This document shows, in pieces, positions 26,042 through 44,575 of a stretch of 64,000 nt of DNA. This stretch comes from Terebella lapidaria (taxonomy: Eukaryota; Annelida; Polychaeta; Terebellida; Terebellidae): NCBI GenBank assembly GCA_949152475.1, contig OX424555.1, forward strand, positions 73,547,499-73,611,498, given 5' to 3'. Positions within the stretch are counted from its first letter, which is position 1. Each line of letters opens with the position of its first letter. The notes under the pieces are model-generated. The model saw only the letters and a list, made by a program, of their open reading frames with translations. It had not been told where the DNA came from and ran no database searches. The translations under genes were made by a program, and so were the position numbers.

Positions 26042-28133
26042 TTAGGTTACCGGACCTTTGGTCTGATAACCTATTGGCATGGCATTGCGTCCATCGTCAT
26101 CGTCGTCAGTCGTCGTCGTCCGTCTACATTTTTATCTTTAAAGTTTACAGTCGAATCTTTCTGAAATTTTGAACAAAAATACCTAAAAATATTTTGAGAG
26201 GGAGGTATTTTTTATTTTTTTATTTTCGCAATTTTTTCAAAATGGCGGCCATTTTTGACGAAAAATGGCCAACTTTGGACTTTGACGTCGTTTTCTCAAA
26301 ATCTGTTCAGTACCTTTTTTTCTTATTGATACATAAGACTCCTTATATATGTCCCTGTGACGTGAATAAGTTTCGTTACCCTTGAATCACTCGAAGTGGG
26401 CCATTTTAGCCCAAGACTTTCCCATGTTAAATTCTCCTATGCTTTATAATGGGACATGAATTATTGGGACATGAATTATGCTTAACCTCTTGACCGCCAG
26501 ACCTGAAAAATTGTCCCACGCCGGGCATTTTTTCTAGGAAATTCGCAAAATTAAAGAAAGACCCACAGTTGATTGAAATTAATTAAACAAAATATCTAGC
26601 CTTATACAAGCGACACCATTGGGCCTTGGTGTGTTCTGGTTACCATAGCAACAACCACTAATTCTTATAACCAGAATATTAATATCCCAATGTCTTTGAT
26701 TATGAATGTAAGTATCAATCTATTACCACCAATATAAAATATTATACATGCAACTCAGTTTCTTTCATTGATGTTAAATACCATGCCTATATAGATCTAA
26801 CTGGTACAAATGACAGTGAATTCAGTGGAGAATACCTTTGCTCAGCATGCTCACACACTTACATACATCTGTCAGACGACAACACCACGGAAAACCCAAT
26901 AATTTCTCTTTCCATTACATGCATTCCCATTGTATTGATGTACTGATTGTATTGATCTTTGACTAACATATTGATTGTAACGAACACTACAACAGTTTCA
27001 TCGATATACGGAAGCTGCGTGGGGACTTTTGACTGAAAAATATAGACCGTACAAGAAGAAACATGGGAGTGACTTTGCGCCGGATATTTCCGGCACATAG
27101 GCGTCACACAATTACGTTTTGCGCCGGAAATATCCGGCGCTGTTGGCGTTGAAGAGGTTAATATCTAATTAATATTGAAATTAGAGACTAGGAATCAATT
27201 ATGGGCATATAGGGAATGATATATGCTGAATATTCTCGTGACCTTTAATTTGACCTTTGACCTCATTTTCAAGGTCACAAGACAAAATTGCTAATATCTC
27301 GCTTATTATCGACTTTACAGCTTAGGAATGAATTATGAACATATAGGAAATTATATATACAGATTATTCTCATGACCTTTAATTTGACCTTTGACCTAAA
27401 TTTCAAGATCACAGGACAGAATGACTAATATCTCGCTTATTATTGATTTTACAGCTTAGGAATCAATTGTGAACATATGGAAAATGATATATGCTGGATA
27501 TTGCCATGACCTTGAAATCGACCTCTGACCTCGTTTTCAAGGTCAAAGGAACAAAATGGCTAATATCTTGCTCCTTTATTGACTTGATAGGTTGGGAACC
27601 AATTGTAGACATATAGAAAATGATATACACTGAATATTTTGATGATCTTGAATTTTACCTTCAACTTATTTTCAAGATCATAGCACAAAATGGCTAATAT
27701 CTCGCTTATTATCGACTTTACATCTTAGGAGTCCATTGTGAACATATAGGAAATGATATATGCTGAATATTTTGGTGACCTTGAATTTGACCTTCAACCT
27801 CATTTCCAAGTCAGAGAACGAAATGCCTAATATTTTGCTTATTATCGACTTTACAGCTTAGGAATTAATTGTGAACATAGAGGAAATGATATGCTGAATA
27901 TGCTCATGATTTGGAACTTGACCTCATTTTCAAGGTCAGATCACAAAAAGGCTAATATTTCACCTATTATCGACTTTACAGCTTACTGATAAATTGTGGA
28001 CATACTAGAAATGATATATGCTGAACATTTTCGTGACCTTGAATTGACCAAAGACCTTATTTTCAAGGTCACAGAACAAAAGGCTAATATCTAAAATATA
28101 TATTGTCCGGTAACCTTTCTTCGCCCTTGGGCT
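26042..28133 (-). mobile_element. Array-bearing short element C, full length, interrupted by a piggyBac MITE
   Basis: Reverse orientation. It starts TAGGTTACCGGACC/GGTCTGATAACCTA and ends TCCGGTAACC followed by GCCCTTGGGC. About seven tandem units (27230-28080) carry TGACCTTTGACCT, the complement of AGGTCAAAGGTCA, and TCAAGGTCA-type sites. The MITE at 26486-27157 splits its unique part at a TTAA. It lies 0.75 kb upstream of the GST B start. The orthologous element in the GST C block (34526-34825) has the same ends but is only about 300 bp long. Confidence 0.8.
26486..27157. mobile_element. piggyBac-type MITE, copy 2 (672 bp)
   Basis: Same element as 4655-5340: CCTCTTGACCGCC start, GGCGTTGAAGAGG end, TTAA at 26482-26485 and 27158-27161. 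Inserted within array-bearing element C, which continues on both sides, so the MITE is the younger insertion. Confidence 0.85.
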
Positions 28134-31409
<3,276 letters not shown>

Positions 31410-33261
31410 ACAAGAAAGAAATTATTCACGTACATTTACTCATGCAGTGTTGAGTAACTAAGATTGATCTTGCATAGTTGTGTGTATACATTTCATAATA
31501 AAGTTTGTTAAATATAGATTTAGTCGTATGAATTGTGGTACAATTCCCACAGTTATATCAGTTCTGTTTCAATTAAGATGTCTTTTCAAATATTCTGTCC
31601 ACTACATCATCTCAGTCTACATGTTTCTTTTATACCGACCCTTCACATTGAGACAGTATTCTGATGACGCCAATGAAAAACCTAATGAGATAGTTGTGGG
31701 ATAAAACCAAACACAGCCAAACAAATCATAATAGAAAGCCACACTTGGTGGTAATAGATTGATACTTCCATTGCATTATCGGAAGCAGACAGTTTGTAAA
31801 TTCAACACATCCCAGCGTGGTAATCTCAAGATTACTACTCGTTATGAAAAGGAAACGAATAATGTATTTTCAGTTTACTCGTGCGATTCACAAGCTTAGA
31901 GATGTCGATGGTGAAATCATTAAGGCTGGTGCTAAAGATTGTTCCATTGCATCAAAATGCGACTGGTAAGTTAATTACATGACGATATGAACGTTCTGTT
32001 TATGAGTATATACGTAACATCAGATATAAATGTAATCACCTAAACGAATACGGTCTTTCAAGTTTATACCATTTATATTCACAGTGCAAGAACAACGTGC
32101 GTGCATAGCTGCATGTTTCTCAGCGGATTTCGCCCTAGTTCTGGATATACATGTATGCGGAATATCGCAGGAATATTAAAAGATCCGGAATCACAAAAAC
32201 ATCACCGTTTTCACTAGATAAGGGCGGATAATTTCATTAACCAAGTACCAATATATCGTCGACAAAATGTGGATATATCGTATGGATACAAGTTACTACT
32301 AAATGATGCTATACTGTGCAAATCGATATGCATTTCCATTTGTTTTGAATGTGTGATTTTGATGTGCATTTGTGTTCTTGTGATCGTTGAAAATTAAATG
32401 TGTACAAAACTGTGCTATTTTTCATATACACGTTTTCCACCAACACTCGTAGGTGGTAGGTTCCATACCGAGAACCTGCAGGTTATTATCTGAAAATTAA
32501 CCTCTCGGGAGGTTAATATTTTATTTATCAACCTCCAGGCGGAGTTCCTAACATGGATAATAACCCTTGAGAACAATGGGACACTCCCCAAATCATGCAC
32601 TATATAGGGTTATACTTTCTGTGAGATGAATACAATGAGCTGAACATTGATAATCCCAAACACCTTGGTGCACCCGAGTGCATATCGCCTGTGAGTTTTA
32701 CTGACATCACTAGCTATTTGCTGTAGAGCATAATCCTTCGCTCGCCCTGGTGTGAGTGTATTTTGTCTACTGAGAAAGAGGTCGGAAAATGTTATGAAAA
32801 CGATGATTTTGACAAATTTTGTTGCGTATATATGTATACTTTCCTGTGGTCAAAATAATGATAATATATAGGTTTATACTTTCTGTGAGATGAATACAAT
32901 GAGCTGAACATACATAATCCCAAACACCTCGGTGCATCCGGGTTGCATATCACCTGTGAGTTTTACTGGCATCACTAGCTATTTGCTGTAGAGCATAATC
33001 CTTCGCTCGCCCTGTTGTGACTATATATTGTCTACTGAGAAATAGGTCGGAAAATGTTAGGAAAACGATGATTTCGACAAATTTAACATTGTTCAATAAC
33101 AAACGGACTCTCGGTTGGTAATCTTCGATGGCTAACAATCAGAAAGACAAAATTTCACTTTGATTGGAAGTATGTAAAGTTATGAAATTGTTACCTTTAT
33201 ATTTGAATTATAAGTGAATGGACAGCTGGTCAATTCCAGGTTCATGATTATCACATGCAAT
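31410..33261. other. Intergenic region between GST B and the second block
   Basis: The first about 350 bp are GST 3' flank, also present after member C. The rest shows no gene, apart from the tandem duplication listed separately and a hairpin of GAACCTGCAGGTT type near 32470. Confidence 0.5.
32601..33082. repeat. Two-unit direct repeat, about 217 bp each
   Basis: 32601-32820 and 32865-33082 are about 90% alike, sharing ATACTTTCTGTGAGATGAAT, GCATAATCCTTCGCTCGCCC and AGGTCGGAAAATGTTA. They are separated by about 45 bp. Non-coding. Confidence 0.75.
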
Positions 33262-34525
33262 CAATCCTTAATTAGGGATCCCGATTGAAAATCGGGAGGC
33301 CTAACGTTTTAGTCGTTTTTTTTTCTTCCGACGTTTGGTTTCCAGATCATAACTCTTAAACGCCTTAATCCATCTTTCTGAAACTTTCTGAGATACTTTG
33401 TTTCAGCCCCCTATTGTTTTTCGTCAAGATCTGACGGGCGATTCGTCTCAATGTAATAATTTTGATTCAGGCAATAAACATGAGAAATTTGGGGTGTAAT
33501 TTTTTTGGACTCACCTGCATCCATGCAGATGCTGACCTACTGTAACTAAGCCAAGTTACTGTATTATGACTGTTCCTGTGCCTGGAATCACTGTCAGCCA
33601 GGCTAATCTTCATGTAGTAGCAGTGACTTGTATTATATGAAGTCACCCCCCCCCCCCCTCCCTTACCCCAGTTTACTATGCACATACCAACAACAGGTTC
33701 CTACATGTCAAGCCTCCTCCTCCTTCTGTTTCTACATAATACAATGTAATAGGTGGTTATACTAGGCTGGAGATAACAGCTGGTTTGCCAGTCGATTGTA
33801 TTTAGCTTGAACAGCACTGTGATTATCTGGTTGAAACGGCATGTAATGCTTTGTTTCTTAGCTGTATTTCACATGCAGTGACTAAATTATCATTGCTTTA
33901 CTTAGCCCGAACAAATTCCTCTTTGCTTGTATTATGAATGTAGAAATTTTCAGGTGAACATCTGTCATATCTGTACATTTATTACTTATTGATGTGCCTT
34001 GTACTATCAACTTGATGTGCTTGATATAACTGTTATCGAATTCAAGCTATATGATTTTACATGTACATGTACCATGTGTACCAAGTATTAAGATGATCGT
34101 ATTGGCTTGAACGTTCCATGGTTTGTTATCCATGAGACTATTACCATGACAGTGTATTCTTTACAAGCATATTATTATATATTTGGCAATATAATAGTAC
34201 CTGAAGAATATTATGGGAGCCAAGAACACACTGAATAAGTATACTCTGATGGCAAATATCTGGTAGGCAACTGCTGATTGAACTCTCATTCTCACCTGTG
34301 TTCAATAATCATATGTATTACTTTGTCAGTCTAGTTTCACATTTAGAAAAGAATAGAAAAGAAAATTGGGGATGCCACAAAGCCTATAGGCTTTTATGTC
34401 TAGTTGTTTTTTTTTTTAAATAAAAGCCAATATTCAAAATGTGAATATTTTATCTTTAAGTTTACGGTCATACTTTTGAAATTTTGAACAAAATGATAAA
34501 TAATACATCAAGACGGATGTATTTT
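33262..34525. repeat. Duplicated GST block, left part (copy 2)
   Basis: Second copy of 24838-26041. It retains ATCGGGAGGCCTAACG near its start, which copy 1 lacks. It leads directly into array element E and the GST C promoter, in the same order as copy 1. Confidence 0.75.
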
Positions 34526-34825
34526 TAGGTTACCGTACCTTTGGTATGATACCCTATTGGCATGGCGTTGCGTCCGTCGACGTCGTCGTTGTTGTTTGTT
34601 GTCGTCGCCGTCCGTCTACAATTTTATCTTTAAAGATTAAAGTCGAATCTTTCTGAAATTTTGAATTATCGACTTCAAAGCTTACTAATCAATTGTGGGC
34701 ATACTAGAAATGATATATGCTGAACATCGTGACCTTGAATTGACCAAAGACCTTATTTTCAAGGTCACGGGACCAAAGGCTAATATCGAAAATATATATA
34801 TTACCTTTCTTCGCCCTTGGGCTAA
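34526..34825 (-). mobile_element. Array-bearing short element E (internally reduced)
   Basis: Same ends and same site as element C in the first block, but with only about one array unit and about 300 bp in total. It carries TTTTCAAGGTCACGG and TGACCAAAGACCT. Either internal deletion here or unit expansion in C explains the difference; C's extra unique sequence favours deletion here. Confidence 0.75.
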
Positions 34826-37181
<2,356 letters not shown>

Positions 37182-37482
37182 ACAAGAGAGAAATTATTTA
37201 CGCACATTTATTTATGCAGTGTTCAGTAACTGAGATTGATCTTGCATAGTTGTGTGTATACATTTCATAATAAAGTTTGTTAAATATAATTTTAGTTGTG
37301 TGGCCGCTGTACATTGTGGTACAATTCCCACAGTTATCTCAGTTCTGTTTCCAATAAGATGCCGTTTCAAATATTCTGTCCACTACATGTTTCTTTGATA
37401 CCGACTCTTCACATTGAGACAATATTTTGATGACGCCAATGAGAAACCTAATGAAATACAATAGTTGTGGGATAAAACCTAA

Positions 37483-40400
37483 TAGTCAGGAGGAAATTTC
37501 ACACAGGGTGGAAATGTAGTACAGACTTTTTCTGTCGATTGATATGGCTTCATAATGGTCTAAGACAACCTTTTTCAGAGGGTGTGTAAAATTTTCTCCC
37601 GGGCTAACTTTTTTATGGCCTTTTTCAAAATGGCCGACATCGAAAATTTGGTATTTTGGGAAAAAAACAAAATTATCCTCCTGGCATGATGCTTTTGGTC
37701 TATTAAGGTGACATTTAGTTACATGGAGATATATTCTTCATAACAATACTAATAATACCGATTCAAACGCCCCGAAAATGGAAAAAATCCAAGATGGCCG
37801 CCAAATTCTTGCCATTTTTACACAAATGTTCATAACTTACTGCCAAATTGAGATGGGAAGCCAATTTTGGTGTTTGACCCTGGGTTTTGGGGTATGAGGA
37901 TTTCAAATATATAACCAGTTTTGTGTTTGGATGGTTTGAAGCTGCTCAGAATCCAAGATGGCTGCCAAATTTTAGCCCGATTTCGCAAATAAGCACCAAT
38001 GACCGACATATATATCAAGATAACAAGCCAAATCTGGTGGCCAGTCCTGGGCTTTGGGGTATGAGGGTGCTACTTGAAGAAATACTCTTGTGTGTAGATG
38101 GTAACTGGCCAATTTATAGGTGTTCAAAGGCGAAGATAACCATTAATTAATGTGAAACATGTAAACGAACCCGTCTAATAGCACCCACTCGCACAAAATC
38201 AACAGAATCAACCACTATCAGACAGAAAAAAAATATTTCTGAGCCAACTCCTCGTGAGGTCTGACCAGACTCTCACCAGACCATCCTCATCAGACCATCC
38301 TCTACATTGGCATTGCTCATCATAGTCACCATGGAGCCCTTACAGAGTGTAACATTAGCAGAAAGGTTGCATTCAATGGGTACAGGTGTTGTATTCTTCT
38401 TCAAGCCAGATATATTCTCGATAATATTCACAGCCACAATCTTCGATTTCTGTCTGTTCAAAGAATCAGTCTGCAGCAGCAACTTTCTGGAAAGAAAACA
38501 CATGAAGTACATCTGCTTGGATCTGTGATCCTTAAGCATCTCCTATTTTCAGAGCTCTATGATTCAACATCTCCGAAAACGATTTGTCATTTTTTTGTCT
38601 CATTATGTCGGTCAAAGTAGTAACCTTGAAGTCGTCCCAAGGCTCTGCAAGGGCAGCTGGGTCTCAGTATTTGTCCTCTTACATGCGGCAGTGGATAAAA
38701 TCACTGACTGCCAGAATCATGAAGAACTTTTGTTTCTCATGAGTTGATCCAGACGACCTCTGATGAAATTCAGCAAGCCTCTGCTGAGATCTCATCAATG
38801 ATGATCAGCTCGAGGTTTTGAAACCTAACCTTTGGGGGCAGTGATGAGCTCTTCAGCAAGTGGTATATACTTTTGTCCCACACCCCTTTGCATGGAAGCA
38901 TGGTTTCGCCACTGATGGTAAATGCTTCTTTGCCAGTTGCAGCCACACATCAGAGCTTTGATGATATAAAACTTTCCTTTACCAATATATTGAAAGTCCC
39001 CAGGCATTTTCCATTCATCTTATCGATGCACCACTAGCGAGTATGAATGAAGACTTTCCCTTGCATATTGTTCATGCATAGCATGAGAACTTGAGCCTGA
39101 TTCTATGGGATTGCCAAGATGCTGTGCTCTACTGACAACTGAGCCCATCTTGGTGTTGGAGCTCCGAGGCAGGCCACTCAATCTGGCAGGTCACCCAAAC
39201 TGATGTCCTCGAGGTAAGCATCATCTAGGTTGGCTTTTGTTTCCAAGCGTCCAGCCGCCACTTGCTGGGGCAATGTGTTGCAAGGCATCTTCTGCAAGAT
39301 GATTTTCTCGGATCTCTTCATGGCTACTTCAACCTCTTTGATATTATTTCCAAATAGCGCTTGCTTTTCTCTAGTAATGTTGCTGATGCTTGTCCTTTTG
39401 CCATAGTAGGAAATGCTCCCACTCATTTAAATCCATTTCAAAGTGGTTAAGATAAAGAACCATGAGATTCTGATAATGTTTCTCACTGTCCCTACAGATG
39501 TGCAAGATTTACTGAAAGATTTCCGTCTTCAGATCTATCATTTATTCCCAGCCAACTTCGATGAAGCATATGGAACATTGGACCGGTTGTCGTTGTTATG
39601 GGTAGAATTTTCTTCAGATGGTTCATAATTTCTACCTGGTTTACTATCAACATTGAAGAGGGATACAATTTCAACCAGACAGGTCTTTGAGAATATCTAT
39701 AGGAGGGCGTGCATAGTACATGTACATGTACCTGTCTAGTACAGATATACAGTGTAGCCACACGTAATCAATGCCTGAATCTCAGTGGCCCAGCAGTAAG
39801 AATGGAAGTGTCAGTCTGGTACTTGTCGGATCTGCAAGTATCCAAACAACATGCCGACTACAGTTTTTGAGAGGTGTGCCTGTGGCCTTGTAAATAGCCT
39901 CCATGCAACTCATCTCCCTGTTGGTCAGGTATGTTTTGCCTAGTCATTGTAGCTTATCGTCTGTCTTATCCCAGCATATTGTGCTCTGCATGGTTCTTCA
40001 TGAAGGAGCGGACCATCTTCACTCTGCTTCTTGTTGCAATAATATGACACAATATATCGAATGCAGGCGTATGCATCAACAACATATTGTGAGTCAAAAT
40101 TAGGATTCCAGGCTTTCAAAGGGTTTTGAAACTGACTTACCCATCAGTCTTTGTGTTTATGTTTATGTACAACCATTTTCGTGGAGGCTATAATGTTCCA
40201 GGCTTGTTCTTCAGCAACTTTTTTTTCACTCATCTGGATCAGTGTCTGCTGGGCTGACAAGAAGGTGGACGGAATAACCTGAACCTGTGGGTCCTGTTAC
40301 CCTTCTTGCATGACTTTGTATAATTCTTGAAATGAAGCTGAATATCATTTATAATGTCATGTAACTTGCTGTATCTCGTCTAATCAACGTCCTCTGTGTT

Positions 40401-41480
40401 GATATATTTGTTAATAACGTCAACAACTTCCTCATCAAGTTATTTGTCCAGCTTAGGAGGATTTTATACTCAGAAAAGGCAGTGAATGTAAGTACCAATG
40501 TGAGGCCAATCTCCTCGTAGAAACTCAATTGAAACAAAGTAGTCACAGACTTTGCCAATTTGATTTGATGGTGAAGTGATCATCAATTTCAAGAGTTTTT
40601 TTACTATCTGATCAAACATTCTGGCAGCTGTTATATGGTTTTAAATGCCCAATACAATATACTTGGTATTGATATGCCTGATATAATATACTTGGGTTTG
40701 ATTGCTCGAAAAAAAATTATGCCTGGTAGTGGTACTGTTTATTTTGAAGTGCGAGTGAGTGCTAATTAACAGGTTTGTTTGCATGTGTTTTATTAATGAG
40801 TCCTTATCTTGGCTTTTGGACAGTTGGATAGTTTTAAACTGGCCAATCACCATCTACACACAAAAGTATTTCTTCAGGTACCCCAAACTCTCATACCCCA
40901 AACCCCAGGAATGGCCACCAAAATTGCCTTCTTATTTTGAATATGTGACGGTTATTGGCGCTTATTTGCGAAATCGAGCTATCATCTGGCAGCCATCTTG
41001 GATTCTGAGCATCTTCGAACCATCCAATCATGAAACTGGTTATTTATTTGGAATCCTCATACCCCAAAACCCAGGGTTAGACACCAAAATTGGCTTCCTA
41101 TCTCAATTTGGCAGGAAGTTATGAGCATTCATGTAAAAATGGCGAGAATTTGGCGGCCATCTTGGATTTTGTCCATTTTCGGGACGTTTGAATCGGTATT
41201 ATTAGTATTGTTATGAAGAATATATCTCCATATAACTAAATGTCACCTTAATAGACCAAAAGCATCATGCCGGGAGGATAATTTTTTTTCCCCCTAAAAT
41301 ACCTAATTTTCGATGTCGGCCATTTTGAAAAAGGCCATAAAAAAGTTAGCCCGGGAGAAAATTTTACACACCCTCTGAAAAAGGTTGTCTTAGACCATTA
41401 TGAAGCCATATCAATCGATAGAAAAAGTCTGTACTACATTTCCACCCTGGGTGCCATATGCTCAATATTCCTCCTGACTA
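37483..41480. mobile_element. 4.0-kb DNA transposon with arms of about 640 bp and TAA target duplication
   Basis: Ends TAGTCAGGAGGA and TCCTCCTGACTA, flanked by TAA on both sides (37480-37482 and 41481-41483). The left arm 37483-38118 and right arm 40833-41480 are inverted copies, about 90% alike, rich in CCAAGATGGC(C/T)GCCAAATT. The empty site survives beyond GST B near 31700 as ATAAAACC-AAA-CACAGCC, where this locus has TAA. The interior (38119-40832) holds minus-strand remnants of a Pif1-like helicase and unassigned sequence. A 3-bp duplication fits PIF/Harbinger or Academ but the family is open. Broken copy. Confidence 0.8.
38280..39010 (-). pseudogene. Pif1-like helicase remnant inside the 4-kb transposon
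   Basis: Read on the minus strand, motifs appear in helicase order: VAATGKEAFTISGETML (about 38930-38880), the Walker B segment LELIIIDEISA (about 38820-38785), and the C-terminal ECNLSANVTLCKGSMVTMM with NANVEDGL (about 38370-38290), which corresponds to the LKVGAKVML...NVEDGLVNG segment of Pif1 helicases. Pif1 proteins unwind DNA and are carried by Helitrons and a few TIR transposons. The frame is broken several times. Whether it belongs to the transposon or was captured is open. Confidence 0.6.
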
Positions 41481-42527
41481 TAACACAGCCAAACAACTTG
41501 CGTTATCGGAAGCAGATAGTTTTGTAAATTCAACAAATCCCTGCGTGGTAATCCCAAGATCCCAGTCACATAGCAAAAACTACCATTGAAAACTACTCCT
41601 ACTCCCTACTAATACATTTTGACTAACACCACCATCTAAGCACTACATATTTGATGGTGTCAATCAAAATGTAGAAACTTTTCGAATGTATCTCACAATA
41701 CACCACGAACATTCTTGACCTATGCATAACAAATCCGAAAAGTCACGGTTACTCAGCACATTTGTGTCAATGTAACCCAGCAGATGAACATAACATGAAC
41801 AGTATACGTGGTCCATGTAGAGATATGCGCATTCACAGGGTTTAATCATTTCAACCGTGATATCTTCGTTCGAAGTCCAACATCCACTGCAAAATATCAC
41901 ATGCTAGACACGACTTAATCCGCGAATTAGTTTGTAAATACACTGGACTAATGTTGAATACAGGTGATGACTCTGAGACGTATTATTTTATACTATCCCT
42001 ATATATTTCGGGGATTGGCTCCGACACATATGCGATCATATCTTGATCAATTAAAAAGCCTTTGCTCAATACGGGGGTTATATGCTACAAATAATCTTAT
42101 TTGTAACAAGTATGTGCTCCTGTTCTCCTTCGCAAAAAAGGATAATCATATAATCCAAGGAAGAAGAAATCAAAAGTTACCGTTTTACTTCAGACATGCC
42201 TCAGTACAAACTGATTTACTTCAACTTCCCAGCTAGAGGGGAGGTGAGCCGCTATCTGTTCGCTCTAGCCGGCATCGAGTATGAGGACCTCAGGATTGAG
42301 CGCTCCGAATGGGACAATTCTGATCTCAAACGCGGTAAATGAACCTTTTATAAGTAATCTTCTGGGTTGTTATTTGTGCTAAATTACTTTCCATTAATAT
42401 AACTCGGCATATATGTTTGACGAATAAAATTCCAGAAAGTTTGTTCGGACAATACCGATGCTTGAGGTTGATGGAAAACGAATCTGCCAAAGTCACGCCA
42501 TAGAAGGATACCTTGCAAAGAAGTTTG

Positions 42528-43109
42528 GTAAGTAAAAAGTACACGTCGTCATGAATGGAATATACTGAAATGTCGCGCTATGCTGCCACCAAAGGTACCT
42601 GCGCAAACGGGCGACCGAGAATTAAAGTGATATTGGCAGTAAGTTATCGATTTTTCCATATCTCTCTGATCGAACGAAGAAAACATAACAGTTATATATC
42701 TGCACTTGTATGCCCAAACAGACGCCCCTTTCTAATAGATTTCGTTGCGAGTTTCTGGTGGAGATATTTTGAGTTTGTTTACATTACCGCCATTCTCGGT
42801 GCTTTGTATACCGTGACGCAGTGCGATTCCAGCTTACTCGTGTATGTTCGAGCCAATCGAGCGTGAACTAGGTTAAGTCAGAGGTAACTCTGAGTGGCGC
42901 ACAAAACAAACGAAAGCGGCTGCTAGTACTGTCATATGCTTGATTTATCCATTTGATCAAGCAAAGTTTGTTTTGTAACCTATTATTCTGAGACCTCAGG
43001 CATATATGTAATTGATTTGGAAAAAAATAGTTTTCCTGCCAACATCACTTTAAACTCGTTAGGAAGGGTGTGCATGTACTAGTATGTATCGACCTATGTT
43101 CCGAAAGGC
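42528..43109. other. Start of GST D intron 2
   Basis: Unique-looking sequence; a short open frame at 42555-42866 shows no family resemblance. I see no exon. Confidence 0.4.
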
Positions 43110-44575
43110 ACAAAATTACGGAAGACCGTTAGTGCCAGGTGTGAAAATATATTTAAGTGGCGGCCGCCACATAATTATCTGGCGGCCGCCACATAATTAT
43201 ATGGCGGACGCCACATAATTATCTGGCGGCCGCCACTTAATTATCTGGCGGCCGCCACTTAATTATCTGGCGGCCGCCACTTAATTATCTGGCGGCCGCC
43301 ACTTAATTATCTGGCGGCCGCCACTTAATTATCTGGCGGCCGCCACTTAATTATCTGGCGGCCGCCACTTAATTATCTGGCGGCCGCCACTTATTTAGTG
43401 CTTTAACACAGCATTTTGGTCTATCCATAGAAATTCATTTTAAAATAAAATTAACATTTTATTTGAGATACATTTTTTATCGACGATATTATCAAGTTAC
43501 TAACCCGGGATTTAAAAAAAAATCTTCTCCCTCCCCCCCCCCCCCCCCCCCCCTCTTCGAATACCAGCATCCCGTAGGAGTGGTGCGCGTTAGTCACATG
43601 CAAAGTGACTCTGATCGGTCAATGCCGATTTATATTGTTACATATATGGTCCAAGAATGCCTCAATAAAATTAACGAATATTTGTTTGAGGGATGAAGTG
43701 TAAATATTTTCATGTCATTGATTGGTATTATGTACCATAGGGCAACTTTCAATACATAATCCATAGGGGAAAAAACTAGGAAAAAAAGGAACACACAATA
43801 TTAATCAGATAATTTGACGAATATTTGTCACCACCATCGAATATGCACTGTTTTTATTTGTTTCCTTTAACCTATATATCGATGGTAGCAACCATAATTG
43901 CAGAGGGCCCAGTTGCCATGGCCACAACAAATAACATGAATTCATTGGTGATCCCTATATAATGCTAAGGGTGACAGTTAAGTTTTGTTGAATAATTTGC
44001 ATGCCAACAAACTCCCCCCCCCCTCCCCACAATACCCCATATATCATTGTCTCATTAGAAACAGTATTGTCATTAATACAGTATGTCACGACTTTTATTT
44101 GGATACTAGGGCCTAATTAGCTATATGTATATTGCTTTACAAGAATCTCCTCATATTTCAAGCCACGTCCTACAGATAGTTATGTGGCGGCCGCCAGATA
44201 ATTAAGTGGCGGCCGCCAGATAATTATGTGGCGGCCGCCAGATAGTTATGTGGCGGCCGCCAGATAATTAAGTGGCGGCCGCCAGATAATTATATGGCGG
44301 CCGCCAGATAATTAAGTGGCGGCCGCCAGATAATTAAGTGGCGGCCGCCAGATAATTATGTGGCGGCCGCCAGATAGTTATGTGGCGGCCGCCAGATAAT
44401 TAAGTGGCGGCCGCCAGATAATTAAGTGTCGGCCGCCCGATAATTAAGTGGCGGCCGCCAGATAATTATGTGGCGGCCGCCAGATAATTATGTGGCGGCC
44501 GCCAGATAAATATATTTTCACACCTTTCATTTTCTGGCCTCTACGGGCTTCCGTACAAAATCTTGTTGTGGCCTC
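43110..44575. mobile_element. Foldback element with NotI-containing tandem arrays as inverted arms
   Basis: Left array 43159-43391: 11 copies of GGCGGCCGCC plus a 12-bp AT-rich linker (unit 22 bp). Right array 44186-44508: 15 copies in reverse-complement orientation. Outside the arrays AGGTGTGAAAATATATTT (left) pairs with AAATATATTTTCACACCT (right), and weaker pairing around TACGGAAG extends outward to the borders given. The 0.8-kb centre has no gene and a few C-rich runs. This is the architecture of foldback elements (long inverted repeats made of tandem repeats). Located in intron 2 of GST D. Confidence 0.75.

Noticed and set aside
38825-39007. A separate small protein with GDFQ
   Set aside because: The frame is a piece of the broken helicase region read out of frame; the helicase motifs lie in neighbouring frames.
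37483-41480. Reading the long-armed element as a Polinton
   Set aside because: No DNA polymerase B, integrase, packaging ATPase or capsid motif is visible and the target duplication is 3 bp rather than 6 bp.
43159-44508. CRISPR-like regular repeats
   Set aside because: Unit is 22 bp with an almost constant linker, no unique spacers, in a eukaryotic intron and inverted as a pair; it is a foldback element.
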